Shown: piece by piece, positions 36,905 through 45,972 of the stretch | Position numbering within the stretch: position 1 is the first letter of the stretch | Layout of the letters: the number at the start of each line of letters is the position of its first letter | Source: Lachnospiraceae bacterium | GTDB taxonomy: Bacteria; Bacillota; Clostridia; Lachnospirales; Lachnospiraceae | Assembly: GCA_017399445.1 (NCBI GenBank) | Contig: JAFQCM010000056.1 | Location: 62,001-126,000, forward strand | DNA length: 64,000 bases | Direction: 5' to 3' | Notes under the pieces: model-generated | The model's database searches: none | Seen by the model: the letters and a program-made list of their open reading frames with translations, nothing else | Told to the model about the DNA's origin: nothing | Made by a program: the position numbers and the translations under genes

Positions 36905-38713
36905 GTGAATAGATTTAGGGGATTAAGCTTTTATCTGTTTTTAATAGTGGCAGCGGTGCTTGTGTGGAATCTGGCAAGTTTCAGCTTCAACAGCGAAACT
37001 TCATACACATATGGGCAGTTTATGGATGCATTGGAAGCAGGTGAAATCGTAGAGGTACAAATTAATCAAAACGCAGAAACACCTACCGGTTCTGTACAGG
37101 TTCAGCTGTCAAACGGAGAGGTGGAAATGTTTTATGTATCAGATGTAAACAAGATTGAAGAACGTTTAATTGAAAGTGGTATGGACAATTATGTTATGAC
37201 TGATACTAAAAGGGAAGGAATATTTACAAAAGTTATTCTTCCATGCATAATTACAGCAGTAGTAGTCATTGTAATGTTTATGTTTATTAACAGCCAGGCA
37301 AAAAGCAGTGGTGGCGGCGGCGAAATGATGAATTTTGGAAAAAGCCGTGCAAAAATGACCACGGATGCCAGCAAATTAGTTACTTTCAAAGAAGTAGCCG
37401 GATTGGATGAAGAAAAAGAAGAATTGCAGGAAATTGTAGAGTTCTTAAAAGAACCTGATGCTTATATTAAACTGGGGGCAAGAATTCCAAAAGGTGTTTT
37501 ATTAGACGGACCTCCTGGAACAGGTAAAACCATGTTAGCCAAAGCGGTAGCAGGAGAAGCCGGTGTACCATTCTTTAGTATTTCCGGTTCTGATTTCGTG
37601 GAAATGTTTGTTGGTGTAGGTGCTTCCAGAGTAAGAGATTTATTTGCAGAAGCCAAGAAGAATGCACCTTGTATTATTTTTATTGATGAAATTGATGCAG
37701 TTGCAAGACGTCGTGGTACCGGAATGGGCGGTGGACATGATGAGCGTGAACAGACATTAAACCAACTTTTAGTAGAAATGGATGGTTTTGGTGTAAATGA
37801 AGGCATTATTGTAATGGCTGCAACCAACCGAGTAGATATTTTGGATCCGGCTATTTTAAGACCGGGAAGATTTGACAGAAAAGTAGCAGTAGGAAGGCCG
37901 GATGTAAAAGGACGTGAAGAAATTTTACAGGTACATTCCAAGAACAAACCTCTTGCAGATGATGTAAATTTAGAAGAAATTGCAAGAACTACTGCCGGAT
38001 TTACCGGTGCTGATTTGGAAAACCTTTTAAATGAAGCAGCAATTCAAGCAGCACGGGAGAAAAGAGTTTATATTAAGCAGGAAGATATTAAGGAAGCTTT
38101 TCTTAAAATTGGAATTGGGAAAGAAAAGAAAAGTCGTGTGGTTTCTGAAAAAGAACGCAAGATTACTGCTTACCATGAAGCAGGTCATGCAATTTTATTT
38201 CATGTGCTTCCGGATGTGGGACCTGTGTATACCGTTTCTATTATTCCAACCGGAAACGGAGCAGCAGGATACACCATGCCACTTCCAGAAAGAGATGAAA
38301 TGTTTAATACCAAGAGTAAGATGAAACAGGATATTATGGTATCATTAGGTGGACGTATTGCAGAGGAAATTATCTTTGGTGATGTGACTACAGGTGCTAT
38401 CAGCGATATCCAGAAAGCTACTGATACTGCAAAAGCTATGGTAACCAAGTTCGGTATGTCAGAAAAAGTAGGTCTGATTAATTATGGCAGTGATGATGAT
38501 GAGGTATTTATCGGAAGAGATCTTGCACAGACAAAAGGTTACAGCGAAGAAGTAGCAGGTTTAATTGATAAAGAAGTAAAAGCTATCATTGACGAATGTT
38601 ACGAAAAAGCTAAGAAGATAATACAGGAAAATGCAAATGTATTAGAATCCTGTGCACAGATCTTACTAGAGAAAGATAAAATTGGAAGAGAAGAATTTGA
38701 AGCATTATTTTAA
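36905..38713 (+). CDS. ftsH: ATP-dependent membrane zinc protease FtsH
   Basis: The GTG start at 36905 follows AAGGAGG with eight bases. The 602-residue protein has a membrane helix at residues about 8-26, a short extracytoplasmic domain and a second helix near 110-128. The AAA domain has Walker A G-P-P-G-T-G-K-T, Walker [10 protein letters not shown] and the second region of homology ending R-P-G-R-F-D-R. The metalloprotease site is H-E-A-G-H, with a downstream zinc Asp. FtsH degrades membrane and regulatory proteins as a hexamer. It closes the block; a terminator follows. Confidence 0.97.
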   Translation: MNRFRGLSFYLFLIVAAVLVWNLASFSFNSETSYTYGQFMDALEAGEIVEVQINQNAETPTGSVQVQLSNGEVEMFYVSDVNKIEERLIESGMDNYVMTDTKREGIFTKVILPCIITAVVVIVMFMFINSQAKSSGGGGEMMNFGKSRAKMTTDASKLVTFKEVAGLDEEKEELQEIVEFLKEPDAYIKLGARIPKGVLLDGPPGTGKTMLAKAVAGEAGVPFFSISGSDFVEMFVGVGASRVRDLFAEAKKNAPCIIFIDEIDAVARRRGTGMGGGHDEREQTLNQLLVEMDGFGVNEGIIVMAATNRVDILDPAILRPGRFDRKVAVGRPDVKGREEILQVHSKNKPLADDVNLEEIARTTAGFTGADLENLLNEAAIQAAREKRVYIKQEDIKEAFLKIGIGKEKKSRVVSEKERKITAYHEAGHAILFHVLPDVGPVYTVSIIPTGNGAAGYTMPLPERDEMFNTKSKMKQDIMVSLGGRIAEEIIFGDVTTGAISDIQKATDTAKAMVTKFGMSEKVGLINYGSDDDEVFIGRDLAQTKGYSEEVAGLIDKEVKAIIDECYEKAKKIIQENANVLESCAQILLEKDKIGREEFEALF

Positions 38714-38742
38714 AAGTAAATAGAATCAGCTTCTGAGAGAAG

Positions 38743-38777
38743 AAAAAAGTGCCATGGCAAAAAATGGCACTTTTTTA
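38743..38777 (+). terminator. Rho-independent terminator after ftsH
   Basis: Arms 38743-38754 and 38764-38776 form a strong A/T-flanked stem ending in T6. Confidence 0.88.
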
Positions 38778-38895
38778 TACACTTTTTAGTGCAAAATAAT
38801 TATTACAAAAGTATTAAGAGAAAAAGACGTGTAAAGTTGCATAAAAAACATTTAAAAAAAAGTTAATATTTGTGCACACTTTTCCATGGACCAAT

Positions 38896-39003
38896 GCTAT
38901 AATAAATATCGTAAAAACCCCCCAATACATTATATAGTTTTTGCTACACCCCATAAGAAAGAAATACCTTCTCCAAAAAGGCAGCCACCGTGGCTGCCTT
39001 TTT
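38896..39003 (+). ncRNA. Candidate small RNA between ftsH and moxR
   Basis: An extended -10 (TGCTATAAT, 38896-38904) is followed by about 70 nt without an ORF. A strong terminator comes next (14-bp stem 38975-38988 with 38989-39003, T-run at its end). The transcript would start near 38910 and be about 95 nt long. It contains two C-rich single-stranded stretches (ACCCCCCA and ACACCCCA). No -35 of good quality is visible. The remainder of the 38778-39100 gap is A/T-rich. Confidence 0.45.
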
Positions 39004-39100
39004 ACTTTACAATTTTATAGTGCAGGAACAGGAAAAATTTGTTATACTGGTTTCTGGGTTAGATTGTGTAAAAGGTATGAGATGGGAGGCAGCATAAGAA

Positions 39101-40039
39101 ATGAATATAGTAAATAATATTAAGGAAAACATTTCAAAGGTAATTATTGGAAAAAAACAAGTAACAGATTTGCTTTTAACGGCAGTTATTGCAAAAGGTC
39201 ATGTGTTGTTAGAGGATGTGCCGGGAACAGGGAAAACAGTTCTTGCAAAAACTCTTGCCAAATCTATTGATGGGGAATTTGCTAGAGTTCAGTTTACACC
39301 GGATTTACTTCCTTCCGATATTACCGGAATTAATTATTATAATCAGAAACAGGGGGAATTTATCTTTCGAAGAGGACCTGTTTTTTCAAATATTCTACTG
39401 GCAGATGAAATTAATCGTGCTACACCAAGAACTCAAGCAGGATTACTAGAAGTAATGGAAGAACGCCAGGTCAGTATAGAAGGAATCACTTACAAATTAG
39501 AAGCCCCATTCTTTGTTATTGCCACAGAAAATCCATTGGAAACATTAGGTACCTTTCCTTTACCGGAAGCCCAGTTAGATCGTTTTCTTATGAAACTTTC
39601 CATGGGATTTCCAAATAAAGAAGAGGAACTGCAAATAATGGAACGTTTTATGGAAAAAGAACCATTAGAAGAAATTTCCAGTGTAGTGAAAAAAGAGGAC
39701 ATTTTAGAATTACAGAAGAAATGCCGAAGTGTTTATGTACATCCGGTTTTAATGAATTATATTGCGGAAATTGTAGCACAAAGCAGAAAACACAGAGAAA
39801 TCCGTACAGGTATTAGTCCAAGAGGTACGCTGGCACTGTTAAATGCTTCCAGAGCACATGCCCTGGTAAAGGAAAGAGAGTACGTAGTGCCGGAGGATAT
39901 TAAGGAAGTAGCTGTTCCGGTACTGGCCCATAGAATACAGGTAAATGCCAATACCTTTGAACCTGAGGCAGCAGAAAATCTTATAAAAGGTCTCTTTATG
40001 TGTACTACTCTTCCAACAGAGGAATGGAACAAGAGATAG
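39101..40039 (+). CDS. MoxR-type AAA+ ATPase
   Basis: The 312-residue cytoplasmic ATPase has Walker A D-V-P-G-T-G-K-T-V, the MoxR sequence R-V-Q-F-T-P-D-L-L-P-S-D-I-T-G, Walker B L-L-A-D-E-I-N-R-A and sensor-1 A-T-E-N-P. MoxR proteins act as chaperones for metal or maturation steps of neighbouring von Willebrand or DUF58 proteins. GGGAGG precedes the ATG. A DUF58 gene and a DUF4129 membrane gene follow directly, forming a typical three-gene unit. Confidence 0.93.
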   Translation: MNIVNNIKENISKVIIGKKQVTDLLLTAVIAKGHVLLEDVPGTGKTVLAKTLAKSIDGEFARVQFTPDLLPSDITGINYYNQKQGEFIFRRGPVFSNILLADEINRATPRTQAGLLEVMEERQVSIEGITYKLEAPFFVIATENPLETLGTFPLPEAQLDRFLMKLSMGFPNKEEELQIMERFMEKEPLEEISSVVKKEDILELQKKCRSVYVHPVLMNYIAEIVAQSRKHREIRTGISPRGTLALLNASRAHALVKEREYVVPEDIKEVAVPVLAHRIQVNANTFEPEAAENLIKGLFMCTTLPTEEWNKR

Positions 40040-40047
40040 GAGGGCTT

Positions 40048-41193
40048 ATGCTTCTGATATTAATGATTTTGACAGGTGCCATTGCCTATTGGATGCAAAA
40101 GGTAATATTTCGTAAAAATTACGCAAAAGGGGTAGGGGTAAAAATTGAATTTCAAACAAAATACATAGAAGAGGGGGGAAGTGCTTTTGTAACAGAAGTC
40201 ATAGAAAACAGAAAGTATCTTCCCCTTCCAGTGGTACATGTATCTTTTCAGACGGGAAATGGAATTCAATTTGAAACAATGGAAAACATAAATGTAACAG
40301 ATAACACCAGCAGAAGAGATGTGTTTTCTCTTCTTTGGAACCAGCGTATTACAAGAAAGTTGAAATTTTTTGGAGCAAAACGGGGATATTATACAGTTAA
40401 AACAGCAGATGTTACGGTATATGATTTTCTGATGACAGACAAATATTATCTGGAATTGCCTCAAAGTACAGAAATTTATGTATATCCAAAACAAATATCC
40501 TGCCGACGGCTGAACCTGCTGATGCAGAGAATATGGGGTATGATGCAGAGCAATGAAAAACTATATGAGGACCCTTTGCGGTTTGCAGGCATCAGAGAAT
40601 ATAATATTACAGATGATATGAAACGTATTAATTGGAAGGCCAGTGCCAAAGGGCAACAGTTGATGGTAAATGTGTATGATTCCTGTGTGGCTTCAAATGT
40701 GTACATTTTTCTTGATGTTTCTGACAAAGGAATATGGAAACAGGAGGAACTGGCAGAAGAAGGAATTCGTCTGACTTCTTCTCTTTATGAAAAAATAGTA
40801 AAGTTGGGAAGTAAAGTTACTGTTTACACTAATGGTTCTATGGGAAAACAGGAACCCCAGATAACGGTGAGTGAAAGCAGTGGGGGAATTCATGGTGTAA
40901 ACCGAATGCTTGCAAACATCCAGCTACAGAAAAGTACAGCAGAAGTGGAAGCCATGTTTCAACAGGCGCAAAAGGAAATAGGGAAAAATTCTGGTGTGTT
41001 TCTCTTGATTTCTAAGAATCAAAAAGAAGGTTATGGAGAACTGCTTCGTTTTTATGCAGATAAAATATCGGACAGCAAGGGAAAGATTGGTTGTATGTGG
41101 CTGATTCCCTACCATAAAAATATCACAGGAGAAGAAACTGTTGTTCCAAAAACAGAAGGAGTACAGCAGATTTTGTGGGAGGCAGAGCTATGA
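40048..41193 (+). CDS. DUF58 family membrane-anchored protein
   Basis: The start is uncertain: ATG 40048 puts a membrane helix at the N-terminus and has AGGAGGG just upstream with short spacing; the frame is open back to GTG 40000. The product of about 381 residues has an N-terminal helix, a beta-rich region, and the DUF58 signature R-x-Y-x-x-x-D-x-x-x-x-I-N-W-K-A-S-A-K (here R-E-Y-N-I-T-D-D-M-K-R-I-N-W) before a vWA-like fold. It is partnered with the MoxR ATPase; the substrate is unknown. Confidence 0.85.
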   Translation: MLLILMILTGAIAYWMQKVIFRKNYAKGVGVKIEFQTKYIEEGGSAFVTEVIENRKYLPLPVVHVSFQTGNGIQFETMENINVTDNTSRRDVFSLLWNQRITRKLKFFGAKRGYYTVKTADVTVYDFLMTDKYYLELPQSTEIYVYPKQISCRRLNLLMQRIWGMMQSNEKLYEDPLRFAGIREYNITDDMKRINWKASAKGQQLMVNVYDSCVASNVYIFLDVSDKGIWKQEELAEEGIRLTSSLYEKIVKLGSKVTVYTNGSMGKQEPQITVSESSGGIHGVNRMLANIQLQKSTAEVEAMFQQAQKEIGKNSGVFLLISKNQKEGYGELLRFYADKISDSKGKIGCMWLIPYHKNITGEETVVPKTEGVQQILWEAEL

Positions 41194-42371
41194 GAAAAAT
41201 AAGTATATTAGAATGTCTTCATTTCATTTTGTTAGAATTTAGTATTTATTTTACTTTTGAAAGCGAGAAAATAAGAGGTTGTGTGTTGGTTGTTTTGCTT
41301 ACTTTTGGAATCTCTTTTTTTGGCAGTCTTTTTAAAAAAAGATATGGTTATTTGCTGGTAGGGGTTTTAGGAGAAATTTCAGTGTTGCTTTTAGCTGAAA
41401 ATATAGTAGAATTAATTATGTTTACTAGTTTTGTGATAATTTTAACAATTTCCTATATAATATCTTCTGGAGAAAAAAAGGCTTCTCTTATGAAAATTAG
41501 TCCGGTGTGGCTGATAATTATTTTAATATGTTATATTCCTTTGTATTTTACCGGATATAGGGGAGGGGTGGTATTGCAGGTTTTGGGAGGGACTTATTTG
41601 CTATTGTATCTGGTGTACATGGCAGAACAAAATATGGAGGATTTTAAGATGCTTCATAGCAGAATGGCAAAGCTACCATTGGTGCAACTGACTAAAGGTC
41701 ATATAATGTCAGTGACAGCAGTTGTTTTGTGGGTGGCTTTTGGACTGTTTCTTGGAAGAAATGAGAGGTTTGCCTCCTATTTAACGGGGAAAATAAAAGG
41801 ATTGTTAGCGAAAATGGAAGGCAGTCCTGTAAAAATAGCTCCAGAGGGAATGTCCGGAGGTGCTATGAATTTAATGGAGTCCTACGGCATCAGGGAGCAG
41901 GAGGGAACACAGCAGTTATCTGGAAAATATAGTGAAATGAATGACATAGTTCAACATATTTTGGAACTGTTTTTGTGTATTATAGTATTTGCTTTTGTTT
42001 TATTTCTGGTATATTCTATATATTGCTATTTAAAAAGGGACAAAAAGGATGAAGGAGATATTGTAGAATTTATTAAGGCAGCAGAGAAAAGAGAAAAATT
42101 AATCTTTGAAAATACTGGGGAGGAAAGAAAAAAAGAGAAAAATAATTCTCCAAATGCTATAATAAGGAGATTGTATAAAAGAAAAATAAAGGAAGGTATC
42201 CAAGGGAAAATTCCTCTCTGGGCATCTCCTACAGAATTAGAAATGATGGCAGAATGGCAGGAAACAGGCAGTGGAAGTGAACTGCACTTGTTATATGAAA
42301 AAGCAAGATATAGTAAAGAAGGTTGTTTAAAAGAAGATTTAGACCGATATAATTTGATGGACAAAAGATAA
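41190..42371 (+). CDS. Membrane protein with DUF4129-like C-terminus
   Basis: The ATG at 41190 overlaps the DUF58 stop (ATGA) and is eight bases from GGAGG. The 393-residue protein has about six helices in residues 1-190, an outside segment, another helix near 265-285 and a cytoplasmic tail. The tail end (A-S-P-T-E-L to Y-E-K-A-R-Y-S) resembles the DUF4129 domain usually fused to or beside transglutaminase-like proteins. No transglutaminase domain or gene follows here. It probably works with the MoxR and DUF58 proteins. Confidence 0.7.
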   Translation: MRKISILECLHFILLEFSIYFTFESEKIRGCVLVVLLTFGISFFGSLFKKRYGYLLVGVLGEISVLLLAENIVELIMFTSFVIILTISYIISSGEKKASLMKISPVWLIIILICYIPLYFTGYRGGVVLQVLGGTYLLLYLVYMAEQNMEDFKMLHSRMAKLPLVQLTKGHIMSVTAVVLWVAFGLFLGRNERFASYLTGKIKGLLAKMEGSPVKIAPEGMSGGAMNLMESYGIREQEGTQQLSGKYSEMNDIVQHILELFLCIIVFAFVLFLVYSIYCYLKRDKKDEGDIVEFIKAAEKREKLIFENTGEERKKEKNNSPNAIIRRLYKRKIKEGIQGKIPLWASPTELEMMAEWQETGSGSELHLLYEKARYSKEGCLKEDLDRYNLMDKR

Positions 42372-42425
42372 TCATAAAAATGATATAAAATAAATGATAT
42401 ATAATAAGTGGAAAGGGAATTTATT

Positions 42426-44534
42426 ATGAATATCCATAACTTAAGTGCATATGAAAGAAAACAAATATATATTACTACAATGCGTCCTGTATTAAATAAG
42501 AGGGCTTTGTTTAGTGATGCTACATCAGGGTATCTTCAGCCTATGGAACCGGAAGTGGGAGATGAGGTTACTGTATATTTTAGAACAGAAAAAGATAATG
42601 TAGATGAAGTAGTTATTATTACAGATGCTGGACATTACCCTATGAAGAAATTTAAAAGTGAAGGCATATTTGATTATTATAAGGGGAATTTTCATGTGGA
42701 AAATAAAACAGTTCGTTATTATTTTGATGTGCGTTCTGGAAATTTTAACTGCTATTACAATAAATTAGGTGTTACAAAACATATTGAACCGTATTATGCA
42801 TTTTCCATCTATCCGGGATTCCATACACCAGACTGGGCAAAGGGTGCAGTTATTTATCAGATTTTTGTAGACCGTTTTTGCAATGGAGACAAAAGCAATG
42901 ATGTAGTAGACGGAGAATATAATTACATTGGTGAAAATGTGGTACAGGTAAAAGACTGGTATCAATATCCCTCTAGCATGGACGTACGTTCATTTTATGG
43001 TGGAGACTTGCAGGGAGTATGGGATAAACTGGATTACCTACAAAGCCTGGGAGTAGAAGTTATTTACTTTAACCCATTGTTTGTATCTCCATCGAACCAT
43101 AAATATGATAGTCAGGATTATGATTATATTGATCCTCATTACGGAAAAATCGTAAATGATGGAGGGGATCCCCTTCAGGACGGTGAACATGAAAACTCCA
43201 AAGCTACCAAATATATTAAGAGGGTAACAGATAAAGCCAATCTGGAAGCAAGCAATAAGTTCTTTGCGGAATTAGTAGAAGAAATTCATTCTAGGGGAAT
43301 GAAGGTTATTCTGGATGGTGTGTTTAACCATTGTGGTTCTTTTAATAAGTGGATGGACAGAGAACGTATCTATGAGGGTCAGGAAGGTTATGAAAAAGGT
43401 GCATATATTGATAAAGAGAGTCCTTATAACAGCTTTTTCAATTTCCATGAAGATAGTTGGCCATATAATTATACTTATGATGGATGGTGGGGACACGATA
43501 CATTGCCAAAACTGAATTATGAAGGTTCTGAAAAATTATATGATTATATTATGAATATTGCAAAAAAATGGGTATCACCGCCATATAATGTAGATGGCTG
43601 GCGTTTAGACGTAGCTGCAGATTTAGGACACAGTGGAGAATTTAATCATAAATTCTGGAAAGACTTTAGAAAAGCAGTAAAAAGTGCTAACCCAAATGCT
43701 ATTATTCTTGCAGAGCATTATGGAAACCCAAATGAATGGCTTCAGGGTGATGAATGGGATACTGTTATGAACTATGATGCTTTTATGGAGCCACTGACAT
43801 GGTTCTTTACCGGTATGGAAAAGCATAGTGATTCCAGAGAAGATGGCTTATATGGGAATGCAGATTCTTTTATTGGAGCAATGAAACACCATATGGCAAG
43901 TTTTGCTACTCCATCTTTGCAGGTGGCAATGAATGAGCTTTCCAATCATGACCATTCCCGTTTCCTGACAAGAACTAATGGTAAGGTAGGACGTATCAAT
44001 ACTCTCGGTGCAGAGGCTGCTAATGAAGGTGTAAATAAAGCAGTATTTCGTGAGGCGGTTATTATGCAGATGACATGGCCGGGAGCACCGACAGTTTACT
44101 ATGGAGATGAAGCAGGACTTTGTGGATTTACAGATCCAGATAATCGAAGAACTTATCCATGGGGCAGAGAAGATTCTGAATTGATAGATTTCCATAAGGA
44201 AGCTATTCGTATGCACAAAAAGAATAAGTGTTTAAAACATGGTTCTCTTAAGTTCCTTGGGGCAGATTTTCAGTATATTGCCTATGGAAGATTTACTGAG
44301 GAAGAACAGATAGCAGTAGCCTTTAATAATAATAACAGCCCAAGAATCATAGAACTTCCGGTTTGGGAAATAGGAGTTCCGATGGAGTGTAATATGAAGA
44401 GAATTATGTTTAGTGGCGAGTCTTATTATTCCGTTGGAAGAGTAGAATATCCAGTACGAGGAGGACACATTTTGGTGGAACTTCCAGCGTTTTCTGGAAT
44501 CGTACTTCGACATAGGAAGGCGGTGCAGAGTTAG
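42426..44534 (+). CDS. Intracellular GH13 alpha-glucanase (neopullulanase/cyclomaltodextrinase type)
   Basis: The ATG at 42426 follows AAAGGG by eight bases (702 residues, no signal peptide). Residues about 1-125 look like a CBM34-type N-domain, as in neopullulanases. The catalytic barrel has all four GH13 regions: D-G-V-F-N-H (near 297), G-W-R-L-D-V with nucleophile D395, I-L-A-E-H with acid E430, and N-H-D with D509. It should cut alpha-1,4 and perhaps alpha-1,6 bonds in maltodextrins taken up after extracellular amylase action; the secreted amylase at 59.8 kb would supply them. Exact specificity is not readable. Confidence 0.88.
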   Translation: MNIHNLSAYERKQIYITTMRPVLNKRALFSDATSGYLQPMEPEVGDEVTVYFRTEKDNVDEVVIITDAGHYPMKKFKSEGIFDYYKGNFHVENKTVRYYFDVRSGNFNCYYNKLGVTKHIEPYYAFSIYPGFHTPDWAKGAVIYQIFVDRFCNGDKSNDVVDGEYNYIGENVVQVKDWYQYPSSMDVRSFYGGDLQGVWDKLDYLQSLGVEVIYFNPLFVSPSNHKYDSQDYDYIDPHYGKIVNDGGDPLQDGEHENSKATKYIKRVTDKANLEASNKFFAELVEEIHSRGMKVILDGVFNHCGSFNKWMDRERIYEGQEGYEKGAYIDKESPYNSFFNFHEDSWPYNYTYDGWWGHDTLPKLNYEGSEKLYDYIMNIAKKWVSPPYNVDGWRLDVAADLGHSGEFNHKFWKDFRKAVKSANPNAIILAEHYGNPNEWLQGDEWDTVMNYDAFMEPLTWFFTGMEKHSDSREDGLYGNADSFIGAMKHHMASFATPSLQVAMNELSNHDHSRFLTRTNGKVGRINTLGAEAANEGVNKAVFREAVIMQMTWPGAPTVYYGDEAGLCGFTDPDNRRTYPWGREDSELIDFHKEAIRMHKKNKCLKHGSLKFLGADFQYIAYGRFTEEEQIAVAFNNNNSPRIIELPVWEIGVPMECNMKRIMFSGESYYSVGRVEYPVRGGHILVELPAFSGIVLRHRKAVQS

Positions 44535-44573
44535 GGTGATGTGGATGGCAACTTAGTAGTAAATTTTGACGAA

Positions 44574-44702
44574 ACGGACGCCCATTACAGGCACAGAGGT
44601 TTCCTAAGCAGGCGAGACAACGCTGCACCGAACTAATTACCAACTACGACTACGACTCGCGGGTGAGGCCTTGAGTCGTAGTCTCCGCGTCCGTATACCC
44701 AA
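44574..44702 (+). repeat. Structured intergenic repeat, partial copy C
   Basis: Outer arms ACGGACGC/GCGTCCGT (44574-44581 with 44687-44694) enclose GAGACAAC (44614-44621) and a perfect 10-bp hairpin (44649-44658 with 44673-44682). Bases 44614-44684 align without gaps to copy B 32856-32926, 59 of 71 identical by hand count. The right half of the core (TAAAAGCGTCTCTTGAAT) and the right long arm are missing. It lies before the terminator of the GH13 gene and so should be in its 3' UTR. Confidence 0.8.
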
Positions 44703-44731
44703 TCCCACAACTGACTTTACAAAGATTTAAC

Positions 44732-44763
44732 ATGAAAGGACATATGCTCCTTTCATTTTTTTT
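44732..44763 (+). terminator. Rho-independent terminator after GH13
   Basis: Perfect 9-bp arms (44732-44740 with 44748-44756) with a 7-nt loop run into T8. Confidence 0.92.
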
Positions 44764-44785
44764 GCTAAAATAAAGAAAAATAAAA

Positions 44786-44804
44786 TACTACAAAATTTGT
44801 AGTA
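44786..44804 (+). promoter_or_regulatory. Palindromic operator upstream of rpiR
   Basis: TACTACAAA-A-TTTGTAGTA is a perfect palindrome around one base, ending 23 bp before the rpiR start. It is a good candidate for the autoregulatory site of the RpiR protein. A matching half-site lies upstream of the phosphonate operon. Confidence 0.65.
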
Positions 44805-44827
44805 AAATTACAGAGGTGAATAGTTTT

Positions 44828-45700
44828 ATGAATGAAATTATCTGGTTAATAAAATCTAAGTATGGGGATTTGAGAAAGTCGGAGAAAAAGTCGGCGGACT
44901 ATATTTTAGAACATTTAGAGGAAGTAGACCAGTTATCAATTGAGAAATTGGCGAAAAGATGTGAAGTAAGTGAGCCTACGATTATGCGACTGGTGAAGGC
45001 GTTGGGGTATCGTGGATATTCCGAGTTTAGGTATGCCCTTATTAGTGCTAAAGCAAAAGGAAAGGGGAAAGAAGAAACCACGGCTCCATTATATGGTTTT
45101 TCTTTAAGTTCTCATGAGAAGATAGAGGATATTCCAGAGAAGATTTCTTCTATTTCTATTCAAAATATTGAGGAAAGTATGAAATGTATTTCAGTGAAAA
45201 CTTTTGAAAAGGTAATAGACGTTATCAAAAATGCAAGGGTTGTTGATATATACAGTGTAGAAAATTCTAATGTGGTAGCAATTGATTTACTTACAAAATT
45301 ACTATATGTAGGGATTTCCTGCCGGCATTTTGATGACTATTATCATCAGAAAATCAGTGCAGGTAATCTGACAAAAGGGGATGTGGCAATTGGAATTTCC
45401 TATTCCGGTTATTCAAAAGATACAGTAGATATTATGCGAACAGCCAAAAAGAGCGGAGCCACCACCATTGTATTAACGAATTTCAAGGATTCTGCCATCT
45501 GCAAATATGCAGATTTGTTGCTTTGTACTACACAAAAGCAGTTTTTCTATGGAGATTCCATCTTTTCAAGAACTACGCAGCTTATGATTATAGACATGAT
45601 TTATATGGGGATTATTGCTTCTGATTATGAACGGTATACGAAGCAGTTGGATAAAAGTGGGTGTATTGTAGGCGACAAAGCATATTTGCCGGAGTCTTAG
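44828..45700 (+). CDS. RpiR/MurR family transcription regulator
   Basis: The ATG at 44828 is nine bases from AGGTGA and is preferred to the GTG at 44816. The 290-residue protein has an N-terminal helix-turn-helix of the RpiR type (A-D-Y-I-L to S-E-P-T-I-M-R-L-V-K-A-L-G-Y-R-G-Y-S-E-F) and a C-terminal SIS sugar-phosphate-binding domain with G-I-S-Y-S-G-Y-S-K-D-T. It sits just before the 2-aminoethylphosphonate genes, so it may sense a phosphonate catabolite rather than a sugar phosphate; this is inference. Its last two codons and stop lie inside the repeat copy D. Confidence 0.9.
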   Translation: MNEIIWLIKSKYGDLRKSEKKSADYILEHLEEVDQLSIEKLAKRCEVSEPTIMRLVKALGYRGYSEFRYALISAKAKGKGKEETTAPLYGFSLSSHEKIEDIPEKISSISIQNIEESMKCISVKTFEKVIDVIKNARVVDIYSVENSNVVAIDLLTKLLYVGISCRHFDDYYHQKISAGNLTKGDVAIGISYSGYSKDTVDIMRTAKKSGATTIVLTNFKDSAICKYADLLLCTTQKQFFYGDSIFSRTTQLMIIDMIYMGIIASDYERYTKQLDKSGCIVGDKAYLPES

Positions 45701-45775
45701 TGGCAGTTAACAGTTAGTTTATCCCAGTGTTGTCTCGCCTGCTTAGACCTGCGCTGTCCTCCCTTCTGGGCGTCT
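45692..45775 (-). repeat. Structured intergenic repeat, partial copy D
   Basis: On the minus strand it reads GACGCC near 45775, then CTAAGCAGGC, GAGACAACACTG (45725-45736) and CACTAAGACTC (45692-45702). The last 45 bases match copy B at 38 of 45 positions by hand. Only the left arm and left half of the core exist. The end overlaps the 3' end and stop codon of rpiR. Confidence 0.75.
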
Positions 45776-45807
45776 GTATAGCTATCTCGTCCCCCAGCTT
45801 GTAAAAA

Positions 45808-45826
45808 ACTACAAACTTCTTTTGTA
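45808..45826 (+). promoter_or_regulatory. Possible RpiR half-sites upstream of the phosphonate operon
   Basis: ACTACAAA (45808-45815) and TTTGTA (45821-45826) repeat the arms of the palindrome at 44786-44804, but with a 5-bp centre instead of 1. The match of the left arm is exact. The changed spacing lowers confidence. Confidence 0.35.
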
Positions 45827-45829
45827 AAC

Positions 45830-45879
45830 TTAAGGTTAACATCACAAACCCTTAAACTCCCCTTAACAAACACTTAACT
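45830..45879 (+). promoter_or_regulatory. Pho-box-like array (TTAACA repeats, 11-bp period)
   Basis: TTAAGG, ATCACA, TTAAAC, TTAACA and TTAACT start at 45830, 45841, 45852, 45863 and 45874, exactly 11 bp apart; another TTAACA lies at 45836. This matches the PhoP site of Firmicutes (TTAACA-like hexamers, 11-bp period). The array ends at the -35. Phosphate-starvation activation of the phosphonate genes is the natural reading. Confidence 0.72.
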
Positions 45880-45907
45880 TGTGAAAGAAAATTCACATTG
45901 CTATAAT
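45879..45907 (+). promoter_or_regulatory. Promoter of the phosphonate operon
   Basis: TTGTGA (45879-45884) and TATAAT (45902-45907) are 17 bp apart, with an extended -10 TG at 45899-45900. It is abutted by the Pho-box array. The start codon of the first gene is 66 bp downstream. Confidence 0.75.
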
Positions 45908-45972
45908 TGGCTTGTTTCTTGAATAATCCAAATCAAACAGGATTGTCACATAGATAAGGAGAAGAAAAGGAC

